Positions 8,279-17,536 of a stretch of DNA of 64,000 bases are shown in pieces. The DNA comes from Sarcina sp034439435. GTDB lineage: Bacteria; Bacillota; Clostridia; Clostridiales; Clostridiaceae. Each line of letters begins with the position of its first letter. Within the stretch, counting starts at the first letter, position 1. The DNA is taken from contig NZ_JAPCKJ010000004.1 of NCBI RefSeq assembly GCF_034439435.1, positions 1 through 64,000 on the forward strand. The letters run 5' to 3'. A program made the translations under genes and the position numbers. The notes under the pieces are model-generated. The model was given only the letters and a program-made list of their open reading frames with translations. It ran no database searches and was not told the DNA's origin.

Positions 8279-9379
8279 TTGAATAAGTTTTTCAAAAACA
8301 ATCAAATATATATAAAAGCAATATTAGTAGTAATAGTATCCTATTTATCAATAAAATTAATCGATAACGTACCAAGCGTTATGTCTGGAGCGCATACTGT
8401 ATTAGCTATACTATCACCTTTTTTACTAGCTTTTATTATTGCTTACATATTAAATCCAATCGTTAATTTATTTAATAAGAAATTCAAGTTATCGAGAGGA
8501 CTTAGTATTGTAATAACTTATCTATTGTTTGTTGTATCAATTTCTTTAGCAGCCACTTACTTACTGCCTAAATTATATACAAGCTTAGTTGAATTAATAG
8601 ATAACATACCTGCATTTACAATCTATGTCCAAAACTTATTTACTGAAATAATGACGCATTTAAAAATTCCTGAAGGAATAAACTCTTATTTACCTCAAAG
8701 TGATGCAAATAAGGTAATTACTTTTATAGGTTCATTAGTTACAGTATTATCAAATTGGTTATTAGATACGGCAATTAGTCTAACTAGTTCAATAATAAAT
8801 TGGGTATTTGGATTCTTAATTTCAATCTATGTCTTAGTAGATAAAGACAAGTTCCTTAGTACAAGCTCTAAAGTTACTAAAATTATTTTTGGTAAAAGAT
8901 TTGGAAATGAATTAATAGATTTTGTAAAAATACTTAACTATAAGATAGGAACTTATGTAGGTATAAAAGCTATTGATTCCTTAATCATAGGAATTTTAGC
9001 ATTTATAGGACTATCATTAATGAACTCTGAATATGCTCTTCTATTATCAGTAGTAGTTGCAATAACTAATATGATTCCTTATTTTGGTCCATTTATAGGA
9101 ATGGTTGTTGGATTCTTTATAAATGTATTTGTAAGTCCAATGAAAGCGCTTATTGTTCTAATTTATCTTTTCTTATTACAACAATTTGATGCTTGGTACC
9201 TAGACCCTAAACTTATAGGAAATAGAGTTGGTCTTAGTCCATTTTTAGTAATTCTAGGTGTAACTATAGGTGGTGCCGTTTATGGTCCTATAGGTATGAT
9301 TCTTGGAAGTCCAGTTATGTCAGTCCTTAAAATATATACTAGAAAATTAATAAATAAATTTGAATATAGAGCAGAATAA
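8279..9379 (+). CDS. AI-2E family transporter (PF01594-like membrane protein)
   Basis: A 366-residue integral membrane protein of the AI-2E transporter/YtvI-PerM family: two N-terminal helices, a long amphipathic middle section (about 80-170), then helices with the family motifs GFLISIYVLVDKDKF, GLSLMNSEYALLLSVV, NMIPYFGPFIG and late GPIGMILGSP. Members export AI-2, act as Na+/H+ antiporters, or have no known substrate, so the solute is left open. The start is TTG at 8279, nine bases after AAAGGAGG; no ATG fits. It is monocistronic with its own terminator. Confidence 0.85.
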   Translation: MNKFFKNNQIYIKAILVVIVSYLSIKLIDNVPSVMSGAHTVLAILSPFLLAFIIAYILNPIVNLFNKKFKLSRGLSIVITYLLFVVSISLAATYLLPKLYTSLVELIDNIPAFTIYVQNLFTEIMTHLKIPEGINSYLPQSDANKVITFIGSLVTVLSNWLLDTAISLTSSIINWVFGFLISIYVLVDKDKFLSTSSKVTKIIFGKRFGNELIDFVKILNYKIGTYVGIKAIDSLIIGILAFIGLSLMNSEYALLLSVVVAITNMIPYFGPFIGMVVGFFINVFVSPMKALIVLIYLFLLQQFDAWYLDPKLIGNRVGLSPFLVILGVTIGGAVYGPIGMILGSPVMSVLKIYTRKLINKFEYRAE

Positions 9380-9381
9380 AT

Positions 9382-9425
9382 AAAGATAGATTGTATAATT
9401 TTATACAGTCTATCTTTTATCTTTA
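9382..9425 (+). terminator. terminator of the AI-2E-family gene
   Basis: Stem AAAGATAGATTGTATA with TATACAGTCTATCTTT (one G-U pair), followed by TATCTTT. It starts three bases after the stop codon. Confidence 0.8.
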
Positions 9426-9471
9426 TAAAAATAGGCTCCGTTTTAAAATCAACATTCACCTAAAGCAAGCT

Positions 9472-9924
9472 CTAGCTTAAGTTTAATTTCATTACAAACT
9501 CATCTACAAGTATATCTTTATTCTTTGATTTTATTAATCTCAATATTGAATCAGATTTTTTTATTGCTACTGTAATTGGTAAATCATAGTCATCTTCTTT
9601 TTCAAAATACATAAGAGGTTGTCCTGTTAAAACATTTCCTCCAATATCAATCATAGGTTCTACAGATTTTATATTTTTATTTATATGGGTACTTACTAGT
9701 ATATCTACTTCATTATTTACTCTTATTTCTATAACTCCAAATTCTTTTGAAATATTAGTAACTTCTCCATCAACTGGTGAAAAGAAAAATTCATTATGTG
9801 AACTTAAACTAATCAAATCTTCTAAATCACCTAATTTGAAAGCCTTATTTAAAACAACATACTCCAGAACAGTTCCATCACCTGGAGCCATAACATTAAT
9901 TTCTCCACTTGCCCTATTCAACAT
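9472..9924 (-). CDS. EIIA(Glc)-like protein lacking the phosphorylation histidines
   Basis: A 150-residue protein with the EIIA-glucose fold pattern: MAPGDGTV near residue 12, FFFSPVDGEVTNI near 46-58, and DIGGNVLTGQPLMYF near 110. In my alignment to EIIA-Glc, the position of the first active histidine is Lys60 (SKEFG) and the phosphorylated histidine position is Ser78 (ILVSTHIN). It is therefore unlikely to carry phosphate in the usual way; a nearby His80 exists but is two positions off. It stands alone, convergent with the AI-2E gene and divergent from the fru operon. The ATG at 9924 follows AAGAGGTG. A regulatory role is possible but unproven. Confidence 0.7.
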   Translation of the reverse strand: MLNRASGEINVMAPGDGTVLEYVVLNKAFKLGDLEDLISLSSHNEFFFSPVDGEVTNISKEFGVIEIRVNNEVDILVSTHINKNIKSVEPMIDIGGNVLTGQPLMYFEKEDDYDLPITVAIKKSDSILRLIKSKNKDILVDEFVMKLNLS

Positions 9925-10030
9925 CTTTGAACACCTCTTATTTCAAGAATTTTCTGACTTTTTAATAATTTATATGTTATTGTGGTTAAAATTATTATAT
10001 AAATATTTTTTATTTTTTGAACGTTTATTA

Positions 10031-10059
10031 TTGATTTTGATTGTTTTTGGATGTATAAT
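10031..10059 (+). promoter_or_regulatory. fru operon promoter with internal repeats
   Basis: TTGATT (10031-10036), a 17-base spacer and TATAAT (10054-10059). The spacer repeats TTGATTTTGATTGTTTTTGG, a plausible binding site for the DeoR-type FruR encoded just downstream. Confidence 0.6.
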
Positions 10060-10086
10060 CTAATTACAAGGTTCTAGGAGGTTATT

Positions 10087-10833
10087 ATGTTAAGTGAAAA
10101 AAGGCATGAAATAATATTAAACTTATTAAAATTAAAAGGATTTGTTGGTCTTAACGAATTGCTTGAATCAACAGAAAGCTCTGAATCAACTATAAGAAGG
10201 GATCTTAGCTACTTAGAATCAATAAACTTACTTAAAAGAGTTCATGGTGGCGCAAAATCACTAGATAATGTATCGAAAGAATTAAGTTATAATGAAAAAT
10301 CATCCAAAAGCATTCATGAAAAAAGAGCTATAGCAAAATATGCAGCTTCTTTAATTAAAGATGGAGATTGTATCTTTATCGATGCAGGAACTACAACCTA
10401 TGAATTAATCGATTACTTAGAAAACAAAGATATTTTTGTGGTAAGTAATGGATTATCTCATATAGATACACTTATTCAAAAAAATATTAAATGTTACATG
10501 ATTGGTGGAAATGTAAAAATTTCTACAAAGGCAATAACAGGATCTGATGCACTGATGTGTCTTTCAAAGTTCAGATTTGACAAATGCTTTATTGGTGCCA
10601 ACGGAGTACATCCCACTTATGGATTAACTACTCCTGATACTGAGGAAGCCATATTAAAAGAATGTGCAATAAAGAACTCTAGAAAATCTTATTTGTTAGT
10701 TGATGACTCTAAGTTTGGAGAAATTTCAACTATAAAATTTGCTGATATTGATAAATGCATAATAGTAACAAACGAAAAACCAGAAGATAATACATATGAT
10801 AAAAAAACTGATATAAAGGTGGTTGATATTTAA
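10087..10833 (+). CDS. fruR: DeoR-family regulator of the fructose operon
   Basis: A 248-residue DeoR-family transcription factor. An N-terminal winged helix-turn-helix (about 1-57: MLSEKRHEIILNLLK ... SESTIRRDLSYLE) is followed by the DeoR sugar-phosphate sensor domain (DGDCIFIDAGTTTYELIDYL, then FIGANGVHPTYGLTTPD). It is expected to repress the operon and respond to fructose 1-phosphate or a related phosphosugar. The ATG follows CTAGGAGG. Its stop codon overlaps the fruK start by one base, so the two are translationally coupled and autoregulation is likely. Confidence 0.9.
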   Translation: MLSEKRHEIILNLLKLKGFVGLNELLESTESSESTIRRDLSYLESINLLKRVHGGAKSLDNVSKELSYNEKSSKSIHEKRAIAKYAASLIKDGDCIFIDAGTTTYELIDYLENKDIFVVSNGLSHIDTLIQKNIKCYMIGGNVKISTKAITGSDALMCLSKFRFDKCFIGANGVHPTYGLTTPDTEEAILKECAIKNSRKSYLLVDDSKFGEISTIKFADIDKCIIVTNEKPEDNTYDKKTDIKVVDI

Positions 10834-11753
10834 TGATTTATACACTTACTCTTAATCCATCTATTGATTATGTAATAGATGTAGAAAATCTAGAACTTGG
10901 AAAAGTCAATAGAACTTCTAAAGACTTTAAATTTCCAGGTGGAAAAGGAATAAATGTCTCAAGAATTTTAAGCAATCAAAAGGTAGACAATGTAGCTCTT
11001 GGATTTCTAGGAGGATTCACTGGTAAATTTATTGAAGATAAATTAAACTCTTTAGGAGTAAAAACAAACTTTATAAAAGTAAATGGAGATTCAAGAATTA
11101 ATGTAAAAATTAAATCTAATGAAGAAACAGAAATAAATGGATCTGGCCCAATGATATCTGACGAAAATTTAAATTCACTTTTCAATAGATTAGATAAATT
11201 AAAAGAAGGAGATATATTAGTACTTGCAGGTAGTATTCCTACTACTCTTCCTAGAGATTTATATCTTCAAATACAAAAAAAAGTTTCTCAAAAAAATGTA
11301 AAAGTAGTAGTTGATACCTCTGGGAAAGCTCTTTTAGAAGCCATAAAAAATAAACCATTTTTAATAAAACCAAACAATCATGAAATTGAAGAGATATTTG
11401 ATGTAAAAATCAACTCTGAGGAAGAACTTATTAAATACGGAAAAGAGTTAGTTTCTCTTGGAGCTGAAAATGTAATAATATCTATGGCTGGAGATGGAGC
11501 TTTATTAATAACTAAAGATGGTGTCTTTAAAGGAAATGCACCTAAAGGAGAGGTTAAAAATTCTGTTGGAGCTGGTGATTCCTTAGTAGGTGGTTTCTTA
11601 GCTAAATATGTTGATACTAAAGATTTAATTGCTTCTTTTAAAAACGGAATAGCATCAGGAAGTGCTAGTGCATTCTCCTTAGATTTAGCTCTTGCTGAAG
11701 ATGTTAATAAACTACTACCAATTATAGAAATAAAAAGATACTGGGAGGATTAA
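10833..11753 (+). CDS. fruK: 1-phosphofructokinase
   Basis: A 306-residue PfkB-family sugar kinase that converts fructose 1-phosphate to fructose 1,6-bisphosphate. The family signatures are the N-terminal YTLTLNPSIDYVID, GGKGINVSRIL near residues 36-46, and C-terminal NSVGAGDSLVGGFLA with the catalytic Asp of GAGDS. Length matches FruK. The ATG overlaps the fruR stop (TAATG), and three bases separate its stop from fruA. The product acts on the sugar delivered as fructose 1-phosphate by the adjacent FruA. Confidence 0.95.
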   Translation: MIYTLTLNPSIDYVIDVENLELGKVNRTSKDFKFPGGKGINVSRILSNQKVDNVALGFLGGFTGKFIEDKLNSLGVKTNFIKVNGDSRINVKIKSNEETEINGSGPMISDENLNSLFNRLDKLKEGDILVLAGSIPTTLPRDLYLQIQKKVSQKNVKVVVDTSGKALLEAIKNKPFLIKPNNHEIEEIFDVKINSEEELIKYGKELVSLGAENVIISMAGDGALLITKDGVFKGNAPKGEVKNSVGAGDSLVGGFLAKYVDTKDLIASFKNGIASGSASAFSLDLALAEDVNKLLPIIEIKRYWED

Positions 11754-11756
11754 CAA

Positions 11757-13640
11757 ATGAAAATTTCTCAATTATTAAGCATTGATACAATTAAACTTAA
11801 TCTTAAAGCAACTAATAAAGATGAAATTATAAATCAATTAGTTGATGTTTTATGGGATGCTGGAAAACTAAATGATAAAGTTCTTTATAAAGAAGAAATT
11901 TTAAAAAGAGAAAGCCTATCTTCAACTGGTATAGGTGAAAGAATAGCTATTCCTCATGCTAAGACTTCTGCAGTTAAAAACGCTGCCTTAGCTCTTGGTA
12001 TATATAAAGATGGTGTAGATTATGATTCACTTGATGGTGAACCTGTTAACATAGTTTTTATGATAGCTGCTCCTGAAGGCGCTAATAATGAACATTTAGA
12101 GACTCTATCAAGACTTTCAGTGTTATTAATGAACCCTGAATTTAAAAATGGACTTTTAAATGCTAAAACTCCACAAGAAGTTCTTTCACTTCTTGATAAA
12201 TTTGAAGAAAATGATGAATCCGAGGATTCTAACCCTCAAGAAAACGATTCAAACAAAAAATATATACTAGCTGTTACAGCTTGCCCAACTGGTATAGCCC
12301 ATACTTATATGGCTGCTGACTCACTTAATAAAACAGCTAAGGAAATGGATATAAATATAAAAGTTGAAACAAACGGTTCAACAGGGGTTAAAAATAAATT
12401 AACTCAAGAAGATATTGATAAAGCTGACGGAATAATAGTTGCAGCAGACAAACAAGTTGACATGGCTAGATTTAACGGTAAAAAGGTCGTAATAGTCCCA
12501 GTAGTTCAAGCTATGAAGAGACCTAAAGAATTAATAAACGAATCCTTAAATGGATCTGCCCCAGTTTACTCTCATTCTGGAGATTCATCTAGTTCTTCAT
12601 CTAGTAAGTCAGAAAAAAGAGGCTTTTACAAACACTTAATGAATGGTGTTTCAAACATGCTACCATTCGTTGTTGGTGGAGGTATCCTAATAGCTATTTC
12701 ATTCATGTTCGGCATACACTCAGCTGATATTAATAATCCTAGTTTTAACCCAATAGCCAAGCTATTAAATGATATAGGTGGTGCAAACGCATTCTTCCTT
12801 ATGATTCCTGTACTTGCTGGTTTCATTGGATCAAGTATAGCTGACAGACCTGGTTTCGCACCTGCTATGGTTGGTGGTTTAATTGCATACAATAGCGGTT
12901 CTGGATTCTTAGGTGGCTTAATCGCAGGTTTCCTAGGTGGTTACGTTGTTGTATTCTTAAAGAAAATATTTAGTAAATTACCTCAATCATTAGAAGGTAT
13001 TAAGCCGGTTTTATTATATCCTCTATTCGGTATCTTAATAACTGGTGTCTTAATGTACGTAGTAGTAGTAGGTCCTGTAACTGCTTTAAATAATAACATT
13101 GCAATCTGGCTAAGCAATATGGGTACTGGAAACTTAGTTCTTCTTGGAATAGTATTAGGTGGAATGATGGCTATAGATATGGGCGGTCCTATAAACAAAG
13201 CTGCATTTACATTTGGTATAGCAATGATTGCTTCTGGCAACTACTATCCACATGCTGCTATAATGGCTGGTGGTATGGTACCTCCACTTGCAACAGCTTT
13301 AGCAACTACTTTCTTCAAAAATAAATTTACTAAGGATGAAAGAGATGCTGGTGCTACTAACTATATAATGGGATTAACTTTCATAACTGAGGGAGCTATT
13401 CCATTTGCCGCTGCTGACCCATTCAGAGTCATTCCAGCCTGTGTTATAGGTTCTGCTATAGCGGGAGGATTATCAATGGTATTTAAGATAGGATTACCTG
13501 CTCCTCACGGTGGAATATTCGTAATTCCAGTAGTTGAAGGAAACCCATTCTTATATATCTTATCAATAGTAATAGGCTCAATTGTAGGAGCTCTTCTAAT
13601 AGGATTCTTAAAGAAACCTGTTTCTGAAAGAAATAAATAA
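11757..13640 (+). CDS. fruA: fructose PTS transporter, EIIA-EIIB-EIIC fusion
   Basis: A 627-residue fructose permease of the phosphotransferase system. Domains in order: EIIA (about 1-150) with the phosphorylated His67 in IAIPHAKTS; EIIB (about 168-265) with phosphocysteine Cys176 in TACPTGIAHTYMAA; a serine-rich linker (DSSSSSSSKSEK); and EIIC (about 290-620) with GGLIAGFLGGY and PHGGIFV motifs. It imports fructose as fructose 1-phosphate for FruK. Being A-B-C in one chain, it needs only EI and HPr from elsewhere. It is the last gene of the operon. Confidence 0.96.
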   Translation: MKISQLLSIDTIKLNLKATNKDEIINQLVDVLWDAGKLNDKVLYKEEILKRESLSSTGIGERIAIPHAKTSAVKNAALALGIYKDGVDYDSLDGEPVNIVFMIAAPEGANNEHLETLSRLSVLLMNPEFKNGLLNAKTPQEVLSLLDKFEENDESEDSNPQENDSNKKYILAVTACPTGIAHTYMAADSLNKTAKEMDINIKVETNGSTGVKNKLTQEDIDKADGIIVAADKQVDMARFNGKKVVIVPVVQAMKRPKELINESLNGSAPVYSHSGDSSSSSSSKSEKRGFYKHLMNGVSNMLPFVVGGGILIAISFMFGIHSADINNPSFNPIAKLLNDIGGANAFFLMIPVLAGFIGSSIADRPGFAPAMVGGLIAYNSGSGFLGGLIAGFLGGYVVVFLKKIFSKLPQSLEGIKPVLLYPLFGILITGVLMYVVVVGPVTALNNNIAIWLSNMGTGNLVLLGIVLGGMMAIDMGGPINKAAFTFGIAMIASGNYYPHAAIMAGGMVPPLATALATTFFKNKFTKDERDAGATNYIMGLTFITEGAIPFAAADPFRVIPACVIGSAIAGGLSMVFKIGLPAPHGGIFVIPVVEGNPFLYILSIVIGSIVGALLIGFLKKPVSERNK

Positions 13641-13651
13641 TATATAAATTA

Positions 13652-13700
13652 AAAGGTGATGTATTAGTAAAAACTCTCTAATACATCACCTTTATTTATC
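13652..13700 (+). terminator. fru operon terminator
   Basis: Perfect 16-bp stem (13652-13667 with 13678-13693), followed by ATTTATC. Confidence 0.85.
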
Positions 13701-13755
13701 TTTCTTATTTTAAATTAACATAGAGTTATTACCTATAAAATGTATATAACCTGTA

Positions 13756-13802
13756 AATAAATAAAAGCTTAGATAAAACCAATGAAATTTTATCTAAGCT
13801 TT
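13756..13802 (-). terminator. Pit/DUF47 operon terminator
   Basis: 15-bp perfect arms AAAGCTTAGATAAAA (13764-13778) and their complement (13788-13802). On the minus strand TATTTATTTAC follows. Confidence 0.8.
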
Positions 13803-13845
13803 ATTTTAATGACTTAACATCTAAGCCTATATATACTTGTTTAAA

Positions 13846-14844
13846 CTATAATATAACTTTAAATATTTCTACTACTATTGCTGCTATACCAGCACTTATT
13901 GGAATTGTTAATATCCAAGCCCAAACTATATTCTTAGCAACACCCCATTTAACAGCCTTAGGGTTTTTAGAAGCTCCAACTCCCATTATAGTAGTTGTTA
14001 TTATGTGAGTTGTACTTACTGGTGCATGGAACATAGTGGCTATTCCAATAACTCCTGCGGCTCCAGTTTGTGCCGCGAATCCGTTAACTGGGTTTAATTT
14101 AGCAACTCCACTTCCCATTGTTTTTATTATCTTTTGTCCACCTATTGAAGTTCCTGTAGCCATAGCAATAGCACATAAAGCTATAACCCAAGTTGGTACT
14201 TCAAAAGTAGATAAAAATCCACCACTTAAAAGTGCCATAGTAATTATACCCATTGATTTTTGAGCATCATTACCACCGTGGTTTAATGCCATTAAAGCAC
14301 CTGATGCAACTTGTAGCTTTGAGAAAATTCTATTTACAGGACCTGGCTTACATTTTCTTAAAGCCCAATTTAGTACAATCATAAATATGTATCCAACTAT
14401 TAGACCTATAATTGGTGATAATATAAGCCAAAGAATTACTTCATCAAAAAGTGTTCCCCAACTTACTATGTTAATTGAATGAGAATAAGCTATTCCTCCA
14501 CCTATTAATGCCCCTATTAAGGCATGAGAAGAACTACTTGGAATTCCAAAATACCAAGTAATAAGATTCCATATTATAGCTCCTAATATAACTGCTGCGA
14601 TTACCCATAAAGGCATTTTACTTTGGTCTACTATACCATCACCAACAGTCTTAGCAACCTCTGTTCCTAAAAAAGCCCCTATAAAGTTAAATACGGCACA
14701 TAAAGCTATGGCAGCTTTAGGTGAAAGCGCTCTTGTTGAAATTGATGTAGCAACGGCAGTTGCTGTATCATGAAATCCATTTATAAAGTCAAAAAGTAAT
14801 GTTAAGAGAATTATAACAATAGTTACCGCTAAAGTACTAGACAT
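13846..14844 (-). CDS. pit: PiT-family inorganic phosphate transporter
   Basis: A 332-residue membrane protein of the PiT family with about ten transmembrane segments. The two inverted signature repeats are visible: FDFINGFHDTATAVATSIST near the N terminus and GGNDAQKSMGII in the second half, plus GIPSSSSHALIGAL and APVSTTHIITTTIMGVG. It imports phosphate with a cation. The ATG at 14844 overlaps the end of the upstream DUF47 gene by eight bases, indicating translational coupling. Low-affinity phosphate uptake is the family role. Confidence 0.93.
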   Translation of the reverse strand: MSSTLAVTIVIILLTLLFDFINGFHDTATAVATSISTRALSPKAAIALCAVFNFIGAFLGTEVAKTVGDGIVDQSKMPLWVIAAVILGAIIWNLITWYFGIPSSSSHALIGALIGGGIAYSHSINIVSWGTLFDEVILWLILSPIIGLIVGYIFMIVLNWALRKCKPGPVNRIFSKLQVASGALMALNHGGNDAQKSMGIITMALLSGGFLSTFEVPTWVIALCAIAMATGTSIGGQKIIKTMGSGVAKLNPVNGFAAQTGAAGVIGIATMFHAPVSTTHIITTTIMGVGASKNPKAVKWGVAKNIVWAWILTIPISAGIAAIVVEIFKVIL

Positions 14845-15469
14845 ACTTCATCACAACTCCCTCAACTATATTAGCTACAGCCTCACAACTATCTAAAGTT
14901 GCTTCAAAGAATTTATATATTTCTCTCCATTTTATTATTTCAAGAACTGGAGTTTTTCCATCCTCAGCAAATAGTTCTGAAACTATTTGTCTATAGAAAA
15001 CATCTCCTTTGTTTTCAATTTTATTTATTGAAATTACTCTCTCTGTAATTTCTTTATTTCTCTTTTTCATATGCTTAAATTCTTCCATTAAAGCTACTAA
15101 TTCTTTAGTCGCATCAATTATTAAGCCTCCTAAAACCTTAGCACCTTCTCTTGACTCATTTATATTAAACATAATGAATCTATGCATAGTACTTTCTATT
15201 GAGTCTAAAATATCATCCATTTTTTTTGTTATAGAAAATATATCTTCTCTATCAATAGGAGTTATAAAAGAATTATTTAGTTCTTCTATAAGATTATGAA
15301 CTATTTCATCTCCTTTATGTTCTAACTCTTCTACTCTTGCTACGTGGCTTGTCTTGTTTTCAAGATCGCCTAAAGCTTCACTTAAGATTATTGCTGCTTT
15401 TTCTACATTTTTTGCTTCATCGATAAACATATCATAAAATTTATCATCTTTAGGATTTAAGTTAAACAT
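14837..15469 (-). CDS. DUF47/PhoU-like accessory protein of Pit
   Basis: A 210-residue all-helical cytoplasmic protein of the DUF47 (PhoU-like) family. It begins MFNLNPKDDKFYDMF and shows the repeated acidic helices with HVARVEELEHKGDEIVHNL and FITPIDREDIFSITKKMDDILDSIE that are typical of the group. Such proteins are almost always encoded next to PiT transporters and are thought to regulate them. The ATG at 15469 follows AGGAGATG, and the last eight bases overlap pit, so the two are made together. Confidence 0.9.
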   Translation of the reverse strand: MFNLNPKDDKFYDMFIDEAKNVEKAAIILSEALGDLENKTSHVARVEELEHKGDEIVHNLIEELNNSFITPIDREDIFSITKKMDDILDSIESTMHRFIMFNINESREGAKVLGGLIIDATKELVALMEEFKHMKKRNKEITERVISINKIENKGDVFYRQIVSELFAEDGKTPVLEIIKWREIYKFFEATLDSCEAVANIVEGVVMKYV

Positions 15470-15836
15470 TCTTTTTTCATCTCCTGATTCTTATTATGAA
15501 TTTTTATTTAACAAACTTAGTATAGCACAAGTTTTTTCTATTTTTAACATTGAATTAATTAATTAACTTACACTTAACACAGAAATATATATTTATCCAT
15601 TTATTTAGTATTAAGCTTGTATTTTTTAAATTTAATTAAAAATACTTTCATAAAAACCTTTTTTATCGTTAATTAAGTGTAAATCAGCTTAACAATTATT
15701 TATGTAAGCATCAATCTATCTTTTAATATTTCATTAATAAGCAAAAAAGTTCTATTAAAATAAAGAATCATATAAAAAATCATACTAATCATTTATATAA
15801 TTATATTTAATAGAACTTTTAAATTCAAAATTTATT
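15470..15836. other. intergenic region upstream of the Pit operon
   Basis: It contains the promoter side of the DUF47-pit unit and, at 15741-15820, the terminator of the CDP-alcohol transferase operon. No open frame with a ribosome-binding site was seen. Confidence 0.4.
15741..15820 (-). terminator. terminator of the TVP38/Fe-S/CDP-alcohol unit
   Basis: 15-bp perfect arms (15745-15759 and 15806-15820) with a 46-base AT-rich loop, followed on the minus strand by TTGC after a T-rich arm end. Confidence 0.6.
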
Positions 15837-16424
15837 TTATGTTAAAAGTTTTTTTGCTTCTAGAGCTCTTTGTATTATAGTTATAAAGATAACTATTGAA
15901 AAAATGTTAGTTACTACCCCTAATTTCGTAGCTGATAATAAAATCATTAAAGAAAAGAAAATGAAACCTTCTGATCTTTCTGCTATTCCAGCTTGATATC
16001 TAAAAGATTTAACTCCGTTATTTTCTGCTAAAGCTCCTACTGTTAAGAATATTGTCATTGATATTAAAATCATCATTGTTAAAACTAATAATTCTAACCT
16101 ACTACCTTCAAACTTTAAAGCTAAAACTAAAATTATGCTTAATTCTACGATTCTATCAAAAGTTATATCTAAAAGTGTTCCGAAAGCACTAGTTAAATTC
16201 TTTTTTCTTGCCATAGCACCATCTACTGAGTCCAAATATCCTGATATCCAAAGAAATGCTACAGCTAAAATCAATTTATCAAAATAAAGCAATACAGAAC
16301 TTAAAACTCCTATTATTAAGGCTATTATACTAACACTGTTTGGTGTTAGCCTACACTTTAATAAAATATTAGCACCTAAATTTATAAATGGATTTACATA
16401 CTTTCTTCCATAAGTATCTAACAT
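15837..16424 (-). CDS. CDP-alcohol phosphatidyltransferase family protein
   Basis: A 195-residue membrane enzyme with the full CDP-alcohol phosphotransferase motif: DG-(x2)-AR-(x8)-G-(x3)-D-(x3)-D, seen as DGAMARKKN...FGTLLDITFD near residues 67-90. Enzymes with this motif transfer a phosphoalcohol from a CDP-activated lipid or polyol. The alcohol (glycerol phosphate, inositol phosphate or another) cannot be told from sequence. About six hydrophobic segments are present. Its ATG at 16424 coincides with the last base of the upstream Fe-S gene, so the two are tightly coupled. Confidence 0.88.
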   Translation of the reverse strand: MLDTYGRKYVNPFINLGANILLKCRLTPNSVSIIALIIGVLSSVLLYFDKLILAVAFLWISGYLDSVDGAMARKKNLTSAFGTLLDITFDRIVELSIILVLALKFEGSRLELLVLTMMILISMTIFLTVGALAENNGVKSFRYQAGIAERSEGFIFFSLMILLSATKLGVVTNIFSIVIFITIIQRALEAKKLLT

Positions 16425-17536
16425 TAATTTTCTCTCCCTACTTTGTTTGCTAATTTAATTCTATTTATCCATTGGTTAATTGTACTTATATTTTTCTGAC
16501 TTTTAACTTTACCATTAATAACATCCTCATTAAAAATCAAATCTAATATATGTAACACATTTTTATCTGATGATTTAAAGGTATTTACACATGATTCACA
16601 ATAGGAAATTATATTTTCACATTCTGTGGAATTAGCTCTCTTATTTTTCTGACTTTCCCATAGCTCCTTATTAGTAACTCCTACCATACCTCCACAGCCA
16701 CAACATTCAGTTTTACTTCTATTTTTTTCGAACTCGACTATTTTAATTCCTAATTCATTAAGTATATTTCTAACTGCTTCATGTATTTGATTTTCTTTTT
16801 TTATTGGGCATGGATCATGTAAAGCAAACTTTTCCTTACAATTCAAATACTTATTTTTAAGCTCTACAGGTACTCCAAGCTCATTAATAACTTCCCATAG
16901 TGTTATTACCTTAATCTCATTAAAAGCTTCTCCAAAAGTCTTATAGCAATTTTCACAGGCTACTATTATTTCATCAACGCCTTTATTTTTTATATTCTTC
17001 TCTATATCTTTTAAATTCTTTTCAAATAAATCTAAATTTCCTATATCCTTTGAAGGCTTTCCACAACACTTTAATAAAATCTCTATTTCTCCCAAGTTCA
17101 TTTCTAAGTAGTCCTTTATTTTAAAAATAATATCATTATGGTATCCACTTAGACTGCACCCTGGAATAAATACTCTTTTAATCTTTTTATCATTGTCTTT
17201 TGATGTTAAAAACTTAGAAAAACTCCCCTTTTGATGACTTTGAACAACTTTTAAGTTAAATCTTTTCTTAGTATCCTTTAAATTTTCTCTATAAGATTTT
17301 ATTCTAAACTTATGAAACATTTCTTTTAAATTTATATCCTTTGGACATGTTTCAGTACATGCATTGCAAAGCATACAAGAATATGAAATTTCCTCATAAC
17401 TTATCTTATTTTCATCTATAGCATTTAATATATTTTTAGGACTTTCTCCAAACTTATTCATCATTGGACAAACCTTATAACAAAGTCCACAGTCAATACA
17501 ATTTTCTAAATTTTTCTTTAGTTCTCTATTTGGCAT
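16424..17536 (-). CDS. (Fe-S)-binding protein with two 4Fe-4S clusters and CCG domains
   Basis: A 370-residue iron-sulfur oxidoreductase subunit resembling GlcF/HdrD-type proteins. The N terminus holds two ferredoxin-like clusters, CIDCGLCYKVCP and CMLCNACTETCP. The second half has two cysteine-rich CCG domains (CCGKPSKD and CCGCGGMVG) that in HdrB/GlpC relatives bind further Fe-S centres. An ATG six codons upstream lies inside the TVP38 gene, but AGAGAGG sits just before the ATG at 17536, which I prefer. The electron donor and acceptor are unknown. Its place between a TVP38 protein and a CDP-alcohol transferase hints at a membrane-linked redox step. Confidence 0.85.
   Translation of the reverse strand: MPNRELKKNLENCIDCGLCYKVCPMMNKFGESPKNILNAIDENKISYEEISYSCMLCNACTETCPKDINLKEMFHKFRIKSYRENLKDTKKRFNLKVVQSHQKGSFSKFLTSKDNDKKIKRVFIPGCSLSGYHNDIIFKIKDYLEMNLGEIEILLKCCGKPSKDIGNLDLFEKNLKDIEKNIKNKGVDEIIVACENCYKTFGEAFNEIKVITLWEVINELGVPVELKNKYLNCKEKFALHDPCPIKKENQIHEAVRNILNELGIKIVEFEKNRSKTECCGCGGMVGVTNKELWESQKNKRANSTECENIISYCESCVNTFKSSDKNVLHILDLIFNEDVINGKVKSQKNISTINQWINRIKLANKVGREN

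Noticed and set aside
15009..15299. 96-codon open frame opposite the DUF47 gene
   Set aside because: Low-complexity hydrophobic translation without a ribosome-binding site, fully inside a conserved gene.
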